Shown here: one piece after another, positions 9,463 through 19,688 of the stretch
How positions within the stretch are numbered: position 1 is the stretch's first letter
Layout of the letters: the number at the start of each line of letters is the position of its first letter
NCBI GenBank assembly: GCA_016713865.1
Contig: JADJOG010000001.1
Span: forward strand, 166,280-230,279
Direction of reading: 5' to 3'
DNA length: 64,000 bases
Origin: Flavobacteriales bacterium
Lineage (GTDB): Bacteria; Bacteroidota; Bacteroidia; Flavobacteriales_F; PHOS-HE28
Notes under the pieces: model-generated
Seen by the model: only the letters and a program-made list of their open reading frames with translations
The model's database searches: none
Told to the model about the DNA's origin: nothing
Translations under genes and position numbers: made by a program

Positions 9463-9590
9463 GGCGCGAGCAATTGGGCGCGAGCAAGCATGCGCGAGCA
9501 AACATGCGCGAGCAAACATGCGCGAGCAAACATGCGCGAGCAAACATGCGCGAGCAAGTGGGCGCAAGCATACGCGCGAGCAAGCACGCG
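9463..9590. repeat. 14-bp tandem repeat ATGCGCGAGCAAAC
   Basis: Four perfect units start at 9490, 9504, 9518 and 9532, and a fifth diverges. Related GCGCGAGCA words flank the block on both sides and recur near 27340-27390 and 27760-27880. The period is not a multiple of three, so open frames here (Cys/Ala/Arg-rich) do not reflect a gene. It forms the tail of composite copy B. Confidence 0.7.
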
Positions 9591-9778
9591 ACACGATGGT
9601 CTTTCATCTGCGCAATTCAGATAGCACGCGCGAGCACGCGCAACGGTGGAACTCCGCTGTGCCATTCAGCAGCGAAGAGGTGCTGGGCCATGGCGAAGCG
9701 GTGAGGACGCGCATGCCGGGCGCAGCATCGTTTGGCCGATGTGCGGCGTACATTGCATGGTAATGAGTACCCTATCCC

Positions 9779-10441
9779 ATGAATTATCGAATCGCGATCA
9801 TCGACGATCACCGGTTCGTGCGCGACGGTTTGCGCGATTGCGTTAGGGCCTGGACCAAGGGGCAAGTGGTGCTCGAGGCGGAGAACGGTCTCGATTACGA
9901 GCAGCGGCTGCCCGAAACAGGCCACGTGCACCTGGCGCTGGTTGATCTGCGGATGCCCAAGCGCGACGGCTGCGAGACCATGCGCTGGATGGCCCGCCAC
10001 CAGAAGCGCACTTTGGCGCTGGCCTTCAGCTTCGAGATCACCACCGCCAATGTGGTGCGCGCCCTGCGCGCCGGCGCGCGGCTTCATGGACAAGGGGCAA
10101 TCGCACCGCGACTGGCACGCCGCCTTCGATGATCGGTGCTGCGCGGCTTCCACTACAACGAGCACGTGAGCCGCGCACTGGTGCACAGCCTGCGCAACGA
10201 GGCGCCCGACCGCCATCCCGATGCGCTCTGGGCCAAGCTCACCACGCGCGAGCGCGAGTTCCTCCTGCTCTATACCAGCTACCTCAAAGAATCCGTCGAG
10301 GATATTGCCAGGCGCATGGGCGTGGAGCGCAGCACCGCCGAGACCTACCGCAGCTCGGTGGCCCACAAGATCGAAGCGCCCTCACGCGCCGAAATGGTGG
10401 CCATGGTGAAGGATCATGGGTGGGAGAAGAGGGTGTGGTAA
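9779..10441 (+). CDS. NarL/FixJ-type response regulator
   Basis: The N-terminal receiver domain (about 1-115) begins YRIAIIDDHRFVRDGL, with the acidic pair DD and the phosphoacceptor Asp in LALVDLRMP. The C-terminal LuxR-type HTH (about 155-220) contains LTTREREFLLL and DIARRMGVERSTAETYRSS. Total length of about 220 residues is normal. The frame shifts near 10078 (GCGCGCGG, losing the GARGFMDKG motif) and back near 10132. The compensating pair leaves both halves in the same frame, so this is probably an assembly error. No kinase is adjacent. The nearest is the kinase at 31.8 kb, whose own regulator is closely related (RALRAGARGF versus RAVHAGARGF). Upstream are repeats; downstream the minus-strand defence island begins. 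Confidence 0.75.
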
Positions 10442-10582
10442 TGCGACGTAGCCATCACTGAGCCACTCACAAAGCAACGCCGAAGCGACCGACTCGGACT
10501 TGGCTGCCACAAAGAACAACATGAAGCGCAAACAACACCACCAAGCGCAAACACTAATAGCGATTCACCAAATACCATGCGC

Positions 10583-12933
10583 TCACTTATCCAGCTTCTG
10601 CATTCGAGACTTGATTGCCGACAGTTGGCGCTGCAGCTCCAAGGCAATGTGTTCTGGTGACTGGCCACTTGCCCAAAGCTCCTTGAGACGAACATCTTCT
10701 TCGTTGCTCCACCGCTCGTATGCGCGGGGATGTAACTCACGCACCTTGGCTACATGCTCTGGAGTATCCTCATCGACCATCCCTGCATGCTCTGGCCCTG
10801 TTGATGTACCGCAAATCGGGCATAGCCGGAAATAAGACTCCAGCACCGTTGCGCACTTCGTGCACAGCAACGGGTCGGATTCATAATTGATCGTCATGAA
10901 GTTCCTCCGATCCAAGTAGCGCTCGGAAAGCTCTTCGATGAAACGGGACTCGTTTCCCACTTCGGTAATCAGGTACAAGGCCTCCTTCGCACGGGTAACG
11001 GCCACGTAGAACAAGCGACGTTCCTCCTCCATCATCTTCTTCACGTCATCCTTCTTGATGAGTTGGAAGATGCGATCGGCTTCCCACACGTTCGGGAAGT
11101 AGTTGGCGGTGAGACCGATGATGAAGACCACGCGCGCCTCCATCCCTTTGGCCGCATGCACCGTCTTCGCATTCACCGGTAGCCCTTCCTCGCGGAGACG
11201 ATCGCGATACGGGAACCATGACTTTGAACGGCGGTATAGGATAAGCACCTCTTCCTTCGGGAAACCCTTGTCATACAGTTCGCGGATGCTCTGAACTACG
11301 CGTTCTACGCCATCCTCATCTTCACGCTTGGCGGCGTACACCTGTATCTTCTTGCCTGCGGGTTTGCTGGAGACCACCTGCTTCTCCAGCTTGAGCTTGT
11401 TGTTCGCGATTAGCGCATTGCTTGCCTCCACGATGGTGGAATCGCTGCGGTAGTTCGTGGTGAATGGCAGAATCGTGGCTTCCGGATAGTGCTCCTTGAA
11501 GCGCACGATGTGCTCTACCTCCGAGCCGCGCCAGCCATAGATGCTCTGCCAATCGTCGCCTACACAGAAGAGGTTCGTTTTCGGGGTAAGCAGCGCATCC
11601 ACCATGTTCACTTGCAGCGTGTTCACGTCTTGATACTCATCCACCATGATGTGCGTGAACTTCTCGCGGAGGGTGCTCAGCACCACGGGATCATCGCGCA
11701 GGACCTCCATCAGCTTCAGCAGGATGTCGTTGAAGTCCAAGTAGGATCGTTGCACGCAGTACTTCTCAAAGCCTTCCGCTATAGGACCCGCGAGCCGGTA
11801 GAACCCCGCCACGCGTTCGTGCTTCCTTTAGGCCATCCGCCTTGGATCCGGTGAAGTCAAGGGCTTCGGTCTTCACGCGGTTGATGGCCATGCGCACTTC
11901 GTTGCGGAACTCCTTCAGTTCCTCATGGTATTGCCGGAACTCCTCCTCGAAGCGAAGCGGAGGCATGGCTCCCAGGCTTTGGGTCAGGCGCCCACGCACC
12001 AAGTGGTCCATGCGGTTATTGAACTCCCCGATGTCCTGCATCCACTTCTCGTAGGTCTTCACGCAGAGTTTACCAGCGAGCTTGAACTGGATGTCCTTGT
12101 CCGTGGGGTCGAAGCTGAGGTTGCTGATGTGCTCCAGGTACAGGTCGGCTTCAGGGATGTAGAAGTCTGGCTGGAACTCGAAGTCCTTGAAGTTGACCTT
12201 GGGCTCATACTGGTACTTGATGTTGTGCCGATAGAGCCAGTCGGCGATGGTCCGTTCCGACTTGGAGCGCACGTTATCACCGGCCAGTGTCACGTACGGA
12301 TGCTCGTCGGTGGTGCCACGCTTCCTGTAATCCCGGATCTTCTTGGCCTCCACATAGAAGTCCAGCACATAGCGCTTCAGGCGTAGCATGAACTCCGGGT
12401 CGACCGAGAGTTCCTTGATGACCTTTTGGAGAATGAGGTCCGGTGTTTCGACGCTTCAGTATCGCTTCGAACTCATCGGCCTCCAGATACTCGTTGACGA
12501 TCTTGAAGCGGTTGTCGAAGTACTTGGCCACGTGGCTGCGCAGCACACTGTAGCCGAAGCCGTGGAAGGTGCTTACGCGCAAGGCGTTTATCCACGCGTA
12601 CCGCTGCTTGTAGTTCTTGCGGGCGGCATCGCGTTGCTGCTGGGTGAGCTTCTTGTTCTCCAGCAACGCTTTGTACTCACCCGTATCATCCACATGCAGA
12701 ATCAAGCGGTCCACCATCTCGTTCGCCGCGTTGCGCGTGAAGGTGATGGCCAGGATGCTCGAGGGCTTTACGTTCTTCTCGAAGATCAGGTGAAGGATGC
12801 GCTGGATCAGCGTCTTGGTCTTACCCGCGCCCGCACCGGCCAGCACCAGCAGCCGCTTTTCCTCGCTCAGCACGGCGGCGCGCTGCTCGGGGTTGAGGCC
12901 GTGGAGGAGTGGCGAAGCGATTGTGGCGGGCAT
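10583..12933 (-). CDS. UvrD/Rep-family helicase with nuclease-like insertion, zinc ribbon and Myb-like tail
   Basis: Start is the ATG at 12933 (MPATIASPLLHGLNPEQRAAV), which fits the Q-motif position. Motif I is GAGAGKTKT (about residues 33-41), motif Ia ITFTRNAANEM, motif II VDEYQD (about 11.63 kb), then GDDWQSIYGWRG and VAVTRAK. Between Ia and II lies an insertion with SKSERTIADWLYRHNIKYQYE and QPDFYIPEADLYLEH (about 12.14-12.28 kb), resembling the PD-(D/E)xK-like insert of some UvrD relatives. The C-terminus adds CxxC..CxxC (CTKC, CPIC near 10.8 kb) and a Myb/SANT-like segment (WSNEEDVRLKELW ... AIKSRMQKL). Frameshifts near 12455 and 11830 split it. Last gene of the minus-strand island; likely acts on foreign DNA together with its neighbours. 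Confidence 0.8.
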
Positions 12934-13027
12934 GCGCGGACAAGCTACCAAGATCGCTCCAAATGAAAGCACTGATACTGGCATGGCGGCATCGCCGACG
13001 GGCCCAAGGCCCAGGCAGGTTGGCGTG

Positions 13028-14064
13028 CTACGTGATCGCCAACGAATTGCCGTACGCTGTTAAATGCTCGTAGGCCACGCGCACATTCTCTTCGGCTGCG
13101 AGGGCCTCTTTGCGTTTGCTCCACGATCGCATGTGCTCTTGAATGTCGGCCACGCCCAAGGTGGGCTCTTCCTGGAGAATGAAGGCTGCCGACGACAGCA
13201 ACTCCAGATCGGCCGTGGAATGGAAGCCCTCAACAAGAACACGCAGGCTGACCAGGCGTGCGCGTTGCTCCGGTTGCAATGCGGCCTCGATCTCGGCTCT
13301 GCGTTGGTAGTTCAAGACGATCTCATCGAAGGGCCGTGCCGCTTTCTGCTCCAATCCGGTAAGGAAGGCCCCGTTGATGTGGTAGAGCATGTGACCGATG
13401 GCATCGGTGTACGGGCCGTAGCGCGCGGGCTCGAACTTGAGTTTCAGTGAAGACTCACCCAGCCGTTGGAGAAAATAGGCCAGCTTGTTGGCCACGAATA
13501 GATTGGCGAAGCCTCCGGTGCGTTCGTATTGGAAGAGCGCTGCCAGCAATACGGTGCGCGCCGGTGTCAGTTTGGCTTCGCGCGTGGGCTCCCGCGGAGG
13601 GCCTCACGCACATGGGCCGATGGCTCATAGACCACCACCTCCGCATCGAGCGCGCCCAAGTGCCGCTCGATCATCGGCTTCACCACCTCCCAGTCAAGGC
13701 CACCGTTGCCACAGCCCAAGGGCGGCACCGCAATGCTGCGGATGTTGTGCTCGGCGATAACCGCCACCAAGGCCGCAAGCCCGCTCTCGATGTACTCGTA
13801 CTTCGACTTGTGCTTGTAGTCCTTCTTCGTGGGGAAGTTGATGATGAGGCGCTCCCCTTGTAGATCCTGGTCGCGCACCACCAGCATGGTGCCCTGCACC
13901 AAGGTGCCGCACTTGCATGCGGCCTGGTACACGCGCAAGTTCTCTTTGTACCGCTCCGCGAATTGCAAGGCAATGCCCTTGCCCATCACGCCCACCGTGT
14001 TCACGGTATTCACCAGTGCCTGTGTCCCTGCGGCGAGCAGATCGCCTGTGCGGTAAGTGATCAT
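13028..14064 (-). CDS. darG: DarG antitoxin: macro domain ADP-ribosylhydrolase
   Basis: ATG at 14064 gives MITYRTGDLLAAGTQALVN, the start of a DarG-type macro domain, with VNTVGVMGKGIALQF and PPLGCGNGGLDW forming the ADP-ribose pocket; the Lys in MGKG is conserved in the family. The C-terminal half (LTPARTVLLAALFQYE, KLAYFLQRLGE, YGPYTDAIGHML) is the DarT-binding/neutralising domain of DarG. The two halves are joined across a frameshift near 13555 (AAGCCAAAC); with one base added, EAKLTPARTV follows in register. DarG removes ADP-ribose from thymidine in DNA and binds DarT. Its ATG overlaps the darT stop (ATGA), so the two are translationally coupled, toxin first. Total of about 345 residues is normal. 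Confidence 0.9.
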
Positions 14065-14717
14065 GGATAGTAGAGGTTGCGGTTCGTATCCACGCGAACA
14101 GGTATGCACAAGCCTCGTTGTTCCATAAGCGCCTGTATATCGGCAGCCCTGCCCGCGTCGAATGTATACAGCCCTTGGAAGCTGGCCACCGGCACATGAC
14201 CTTTCACAAGGAACTCAGCCTGCTTTCTGCGTTCACGGTCGCGGTCATCTTCCGTGTCGCGCCAATACTGCTCGGGTATCACGGTCCAATCCAATTTGGC
14301 GAGGTCCATCAACGCGGTGTACTCCTTGGTTCTACCGGTGTCCTTGCCGGTGTTCGCCTGCCCGTCGGTGAAAAGGTAGGGGTGGCCCAGCCCGGCGATG
14401 GTCTCCAGCTTGCAGCAGATGTACACGATGTCGCGTTGATGCTCTTGTGGCACGCCATAGCCCGTATGGATCTTGTACAGCATGGGGCTGTGGCCCGCGA
14501 AATAGAACGCCACATGCTCCCCGATGGTACCCGCGCCGCTGGTCTTCAGAACGAACGAGTCCCGCTTGTCCGCCAATTCGAAATCGCCGATGCGCTTGGG
14601 AGGAAGTTGGAAGCCCGGGTGACGCTTTGGATAGAACCCACGGTCCAGGACATCCGGCAGGCATTCCCAATGAACGATGCGGTACAGGAAGATCTTATTG
14701 GGTACGGTGCCCGGCAT
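14061..14717 (-). CDS. darT: DarT toxin: ssDNA thymidine ADP-ribosyltransferase (DUF4433)
   Basis: Intact at 218 residues. It has the DUF4433/DarT layout: N-terminal FLYRIVHWECLPDVL, HVAFYFAGHSPMLY at about 68-81, and RRKQAEFLVKG with the presumed catalytic Glu168. DarT transfers ADP-ribose from NAD+ onto thymidine in single-stranded DNA, stalling replication, and is used in toxin-antitoxin and anti-phage roles. All hallmark residues are present, so it should be active and need DarG. It starts 3 nt after the stop of a 28-codon ORF copied from a uvrD 5' end and is followed by darG with an ATGA overlap. Confidence 0.9.
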   Translation of the reverse strand: MPGTVPNKIFLYRIVHWECLPDVLDRGFYPKRHPGFQLPPKRIGDFELADKRDSFVLKTSGAGTIGEHVAFYFAGHSPMLYKIHTGYGVPQEHQRDIVYICCKLETIAGLGHPYLFTDGQANTGKDTGRTKEYTALMDLAKLDWTVIPEQYWRDTEDDRDRERRKQAEFLVKGHVPVASFQGLYTFDAGRAADIQALMEQRGLCIPVRVDTNRNLYYP

Positions 14718-14720
14718 GGC

Positions 14721-14807
14721 TCACTTGCGATCCGCTGCGGTCAGCACAGCTGAGCGTTGCTCGGGGTTGAGGCTGTGGAGGAGTGGGGATGGTGCGGCAG
14801 TGGTCAT
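14721..14807 (-). CDS. 28-codon ORF homologous to the start of the island's UvrD helicase
   Basis: The peptide begins MTTAAPSPLLHSLNPEQRSA, continues VLTAADRK and stops. The UvrD at 12933 begins MPATIASPLLHGLNPEQRAA and continues VLSEEKR. At DNA level the block TGCTCGGGGTTGAGG plus the following GTGGAGGAGTGG is shared by 12888-12915 and 14760-14787 with a single mismatch. The ATG lies 6 bp past the HEPN stop and the TGA 3 bp before the darT start, so ribosomes reading the operon would translate it. It is either a relic of a displaced uvrD or a coupling leader. It is too short to fold as a helicase. Confidence 0.6.
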   Translation of the reverse strand: MTTAAPSPLLHSLNPEQRSAVLTAADRK

Positions 14808-14813
14808 ACTGGA

Positions 14814-15459
14814 CTATTCAAAGGAATCACCCTTCCACTGTTTCACCGCATCAATGTAGTGCCGCATACCGCCAAAGTGATTGAAAGGTGGCATATGCAT
14901 GAGATGACCTTGGTCGAAGCAAGCCTCGATCAGCCGCATGGAATGATCGATCTGCCCAAGGGCCGCGGTGACCTCGTCGCGATGGACTTCCAAGCCACCA
15001 GCTTCGATGAAGTTCTTATCCCAATGCGCGAGTTGCGTATTGCGCAAGGTCTTTATGGGCCAAAGACCCCAGTACAATTCCTCGGTCACATGCTTCCGAA
15101 GGCGCTTTGATCCTTCAGGGAATGTGTTGCGGTGCCGAGCGATCCAGGCAGGAATGCCCATAGGCTCCTGACTATCTGCGCCCTTCTTGTCACCGAATGC
15201 CGCAAGACCAACGAGCAAGGTCGACCACAGCGCATCGAGCATCACACCGTTGAAGCTTGAAAGCTTCTGGTTCACTGGAACTGATCGAAGGATCGGCGGC
15301 TTGCCAATCCTGCAAGGCCGCCCATATGTTCTCCAAGCGGCCGTACTGGTGCCATAGGTAGTTGAACTCTCCGGCGGCCTCTTTGCCCATGGCCACATGC
15401 CAGTAGGCGGCTTGGACCGAGTTGTTCACTCCTTGCGGCTTGAAGGCTGTGGTGCTCAT
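14814..15459 (-). CDS. Probable HEPN-domain protein, AbiU2-like
   Basis: ATG at 15459 (MSTTAFKPQGVNNSVQ), 5 nt past the mcrC stop. All-helical, about 215 residues, with LDALWSTLLVGLAAFGD followed by LRNTQLAHWDKNF (15.01-15.05 kb). RNTQLAH is an R-x5-H motif of the HEPN nuclease type, and the K-x-R-x-x-x-x-A-H-x-D-K context resembles AbiU2-like HEPN proteins. One frameshift near 15285 separates WQAADPSI from the rest and is repaired by a single base. HEPN proteins are commonly RNases triggered during phage infection. Its position between mcrC and darT suggests it is an effector of this island, but the family call rests on motif and fold pattern only. Confidence 0.55.
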
Positions 15460-15464
15460 GGGAC

Positions 15465-16719
15465 TCAACTCGCGTTGACTGACAGGTCAACTACCGGACC
15501 AACCAAATTCGTCAACAAGGTCTGCACTTTCTCCAATTGGATGTTGCCATCGTGATCGAACAACTCAATGAAGCGAACAGAGCAGCCGTGGTCTTTCACA
15601 CCTCGACAATCAGCAGCATTGTAGTCGTGACGGGCTTGACCTTCCTTGTTGCCAGGATATAGCAGCACACTCTCCGCGCTGCCGAATTGCCGGTTGTACA
15701 CATACATCTGCTTCAGGTCCGGATCAGCGGGTCGATCATCCTTGGGCAACTTCCACTTCGTGTCAATGATGCATTTCAGAACACTTTCCTGCTCGATGAG
15801 GATATCAGGCCTGATCTTCTGCCCGTTCCAGAACTCTTGGCTATTCTGCCCGAGGATGGCGATATCCGTTCGTTCCGCCGCAGCGCTTCAGTAGCCGGAG
15901 CACCACCAACTCGAAGAGCTTGTTCTTATCGAAACAGCAAGCTGAGGATATTGTCGCGACCGCCCTTCACATCGGGGCGTAGTTCAACAGGATGAGCTTT
16001 GCTAGGATGAGCGCATCGGTATATGACTTGGTCTTCATTTATCCGGATGCGGTCGAAGCTGGCTCCAGCGATGCGCTGGTATCGCACACGATCAAAGGCC
16101 CACTGAACGTCCTGGCCAAGCCCGTGGTGATCGGGTCGCGGGTGACATCTTCAACGAGTTCCAATGTCTGTTTGAGGATGGAGTGCAGCAAATGGTCTGT
16201 GTCGTAGACCTGATGCACCACATGGAAGCGCTCCTTGTGGACCACGCTGTTACGGATATGGCGCGGCAGGTCCAAGCGACCGTTCAAGGCCGTGGTCACA
16301 CCCGACTGCTGGCGATAGCGCTTCACCAAGCCTTGGTGCACCAAGCGCTGTACTTCTTCAACGAACAGCCGCAGAAAGTACTCCAGCACCGACGTGCGCC
16401 GCAAAGCCAATTGCGCGTGCCCGGCCTCATGCAAGGGCAGCCCATGGGCCACCTTCAGCATCTGGATCAAGGCCTTCTGCCATTTGCCCTCGTCTTCAAT
16501 GCCATCGGCCTTGGGCAGCACCTCGATGGTGAGGTCGCCCACGGCGATCACCCCCACATGCTGATTGAACTTGATCCGTTGGTACTCGGCCGTTAAGAAT
16601 CGGTTGTCGTGCTGCTGGTTGTACTTAACCAGTGCATTGTAATGCGCCTGTGTGAATGCACCACCCTCAGCCACCACGAGGCGACCATGTTCATAGACGG
16701 TGATGACCTTACTTGCCAT
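15465..16719 (-). CDS. mcrC: McrC-type nuclease subunit of a McrBC restriction system
   Basis: The start (ATG 16719) overlaps the 3' end of mcrB by 11 bp. The N-terminal part (VITVYEHGRLVVAEG ... LTIEVLPKADG, RRYRQQSGVTTALNGRLDL) is the McrC McrB-binding region. The C-terminal part carries RPDILIEQES and IIDTKWK, a PD-(D/E)xK nuclease core, then QMYVYNRQFG. In McrBC, McrC stimulates the McrB GTPase and cuts modified DNA. The middle (about 15.88-16.06 kb) needs about four single-base repairs to connect FDRIRINEDQVIYTDALILA, LLNYAP, DVKGGRDNILSLL and DKNKLFELVVLRLLKRC, a much higher break density than elsewhere. Real inactivation cannot be excluded. Confidence 0.8.
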
Positions 16720-19688
16720 CGCAGATATCCTTGAACGCCTGCAGCGGCACCAGTGCTGCGTCCATCACATCCTGGAACACGTAGCGGGTCTTGGGCTCAA
16801 TGTCTAAGTCCTTTCTGAACGCAGCAGAGAACTCCACCTTCCCGTCCTGGACCTTCTTCACTTCCTTCACGAAGTCCGGACCAAGGACAAGGCCCACTTT
16901 CACCGGATCACCATAGAAGTACTCCTGTAGCAAGGGGATGATGTTGTTCTTGAAGACCAGTCGCAGCCTCTTCTCCTTGTCAGCATCGCTCCAGTTCATG
17001 AAGTAACTGTGGCCGATGTGGTGATCGCGGTCCAGCAGCATCTCGATGCGAGCGTTGATCACCGACAGCAGCTTCGACAGGTCCACATCGCCGACCATCC
17101 GATAGTCCAGCTTCTCCAATTCCTCCGGCTTGCTGGGGCACTCCACAAAGCTGAATCGGCGCCGCAGTGCCGTATCCAGCGCTTCCACGCTGCGGTCCGC
17201 TGTATTCATCGTGCCGATGATGCGGACATTGGCAGGCACCCCGAAGGTGGCGGGCTTGGAATAAGGCAACGTAGCGCGCAGCTCATTGCTGGCCCCGAGA
17301 CGCTTGTCGTCCTCGATCAGTGATCAGCTCACCGAAGATGGCCGCAATATTCCCACGGTTGATCTCGTCGATGAAGAGCGTACTCGTGCCTCAGGATCTT
17401 GCTCGTCCTGCCTCCACACAGGCGTTTGAAGATGCCGGGGACGATCTCATAGGCGATCTCCTTCGAGTCGAGCTGGGGTTTGAGGCCCTCAATGAAGTCC
17501 TCATAGGTGTAGGCCTGATGGAAGGTAACGAACTCATAACGCCTGACCTCCTTGGTTCCTTCTCCCTCGTCGCGATAGTCAGCTTTGTACTGGGCAAGAT
17601 GTTCGCGGAGCTCCGGATAAGACTCATCTACCGCCTGCCCGAGCGCTTCCCAGACCGAGTGTTCCCTTTTGTTGAAGATCAGTGGCTCGCTTCTCTTCTC
17701 ATACTTCACCAGCGCACACTCATTGACGGTATGAAACTGCAGGTTCGACCAGAGGGTCGCCCGCACGTTCTTGGAGTTGGACATGGCCGCCTTGGCCTTT
17801 GTAAGCTCGTGCGCAAGATCGCATCCACGTTGGATGGGCCGAGATCCGGCAATACAGTACCGATGACCTCCCACCAAGTGAGATCCTGCAAGGCATCGTA
17901 GATCCGTTGCTCCCGAGGCACCTCAGAAGGCCTCGTGGTAAACCTCGAGAAGTACTCGTTCCTCAGTTTGTGGGTTTTGCCAGTCCCTGGTGGACCATAG
18001 AGGATCTTGTTCAGTGGATCGCTCATTGTCCTAGTGTTATGTAGCGCCATCTTTAGAATGGCATCAAATTGTTCCTTGGTCGCCGTGAAAGTGGTGCCTC
18101 TGATTACCGCCTTTGAAGTCGGCCATGGACGGCAGTTCCTGGATGGCTGACCAACTGATGGGGTGTTGGCTTAGCTCGTGTTCGACTCGGATTATTGCAC
18201 GTTTCTGTTTTAAGACCTGGGCTTGGTCAAGGACGAATGCACGGTCGTTCTCATCCATCGGCATTTCGTCTACATCCGATGTGACTGTAGCCAGCGCGTA
18301 ACAACCAGCTTGCGGGCCAGTAACCCAGATGATCACCTTATCACCAGGTCGGACCTTGCTTTGATGAGCCGTCACTGTCCAGCTCTTAGCCGCACCAGCC
18401 CGGAGCGCACCAGCGGCATCGTAATACTTCGGATTGGCTTGGAAGACCCAGTAGTTGGGCTCGTGGGCCGTGGTTGATCCAGTCGCACCATCAATGCCGA
18501 TCAGCTTGGTCAATCGCTTCACTTGATCAGTATCCTTCGTGATGTCCGTAAGGGTCTTTCGAACGATCTGACCTTTCTCCTCGGGCCATACACCTGCCTT
18601 TACCCAATTCACCTGTCGACAGTTCCTGAAATAGGGTCGTGCCGCATCGTAGTAGTGCTCCCCTGTGACGATGCCATACCCCAAGTAATCTGAAAGCCCA
18701 CGTTTGGCGATGATCACATCACCAATGGCAACGGAGTTCGCCATGTCGAAGACCGCGTTCGCATCGTTCTTCTTTGAACTTGTCGACCCTTCCTGCCTTT
18801 GCAGGACTTTCTTGACTTCCCCCACCGTGCCGTATTGCGCATAGTCCTCAAGATCGTCCCAGCCCAAAGCCATTATGCCCTCGGTCCGGAATTCGTCCCA
18901 GTGCCGGGCATTCTCCCCGGGCGCATAGATCCAGTAGTGCACCGGCCTACGACCCTGCCCGGGTGCGGCTCGTTCAGACACGAAATACATGAAGTCCTGC
19001 ACAAGCAGGTGATGCTCAGGGTCGGCATGGCAACTGGCATCGCGCCGTGCGCGATGTGCTTCAATGATGTCAGGCCTTGATAGAAGCACCGTGCGTAGCT
19101 CTTGGCATAGCTGATAATAACTCGGCATTACCGTGTACTTGTCGCCGGGCTTGGCCAAGGGCGCATGGCCCGCGCGCTCAACAAAACCAGTTGCCACGGT
19201 GGCTTTGTACAAATAGTGTTGGTCCGGCAGCACCATGCCCAGCCAAAGGGCCATCGCGCGCATGCCTTGGTAGCTGTTCAGCCGTTCGCTTGGTCGTGCC
19301 TGCTTCAGATGCTCATCTGCGCGGCGCTCAAACTCATGCATGCGATCAGAAAGGGGCGGCGTACCATTCAGCAATTCACGCAGTGCGTTACGTGCATCCT
19401 CGGTGTCGCGACCGGCCCACTCCATGAGCATCGCCTTTGGGAAGTAGTGCGCACCGACCCAAAGATTCTGGTGCTGGTGCGTGAAGCTGCGGTCGATCAT
19501 TGCAGCCAGTCCGGCGCCTCCAAGTCCCAGTTGACCTGTACCGTCTTCGCATCTCGCCATTTGTAGAGCTCGTCATACGCCGGGCTCTCGATGAAGCCCT
19601 TTGTACGATTCCAGCAGCGGACCCAACGTACTCGCCCAACCAGTAATAGCTCCGGTACTCTCTGTTTCGCCATTCTTCACTCTCTCAT
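16709..19688 (-). CDS. mcrB: McrB-type GTPase with N-terminal EVE/PUA-like domains
   Basis: About 990 residues once frameshifts are repaired. The N-terminus (WRNREYRSYYWLGEYVG, YDELYKWRDAKTVQVNWDLE, HYFPKAMLMEWAGRD) matches McrB-like AAA proteins of Bacteroidota. A PUA-like domain follows (18.63-18.95 kb, WIYAPGENARHWDEF ... GDVIIAKRG), then an EVE domain (18.27-18.47 kb, NYWVFQANPKYY, SKVRPGDKVIIWVTG, AGCYALATV); these folds read modified bases. The motor has Walker A GPPGTGKT (17973-17996), Walker B DEINRGN near 17.36 kb, GTMNTADRS and the arginine finger LRRRFSF. Breaks lie near 19675, 19610, 19505, 18105, 17850 and 17325. The start overlaps the upstream stop (ATGA). Role: type IV restriction of modified foreign DNA with McrC. 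Confidence 0.78.

Noticed and set aside
9335..9665. Cys/Ala/Arg-rich open frames on both strands across the 14-bp repeat
   Set aside because: Composition comes from the repeat; the 14-bp period cycles all frames; no start context or family.
10070..10136. Programmed frameshift in the response regulator
   Set aside because: Two compensating shifts with no slippery heptamer plus structure, and similar breaks occur in many unrelated genes; error is more likely.
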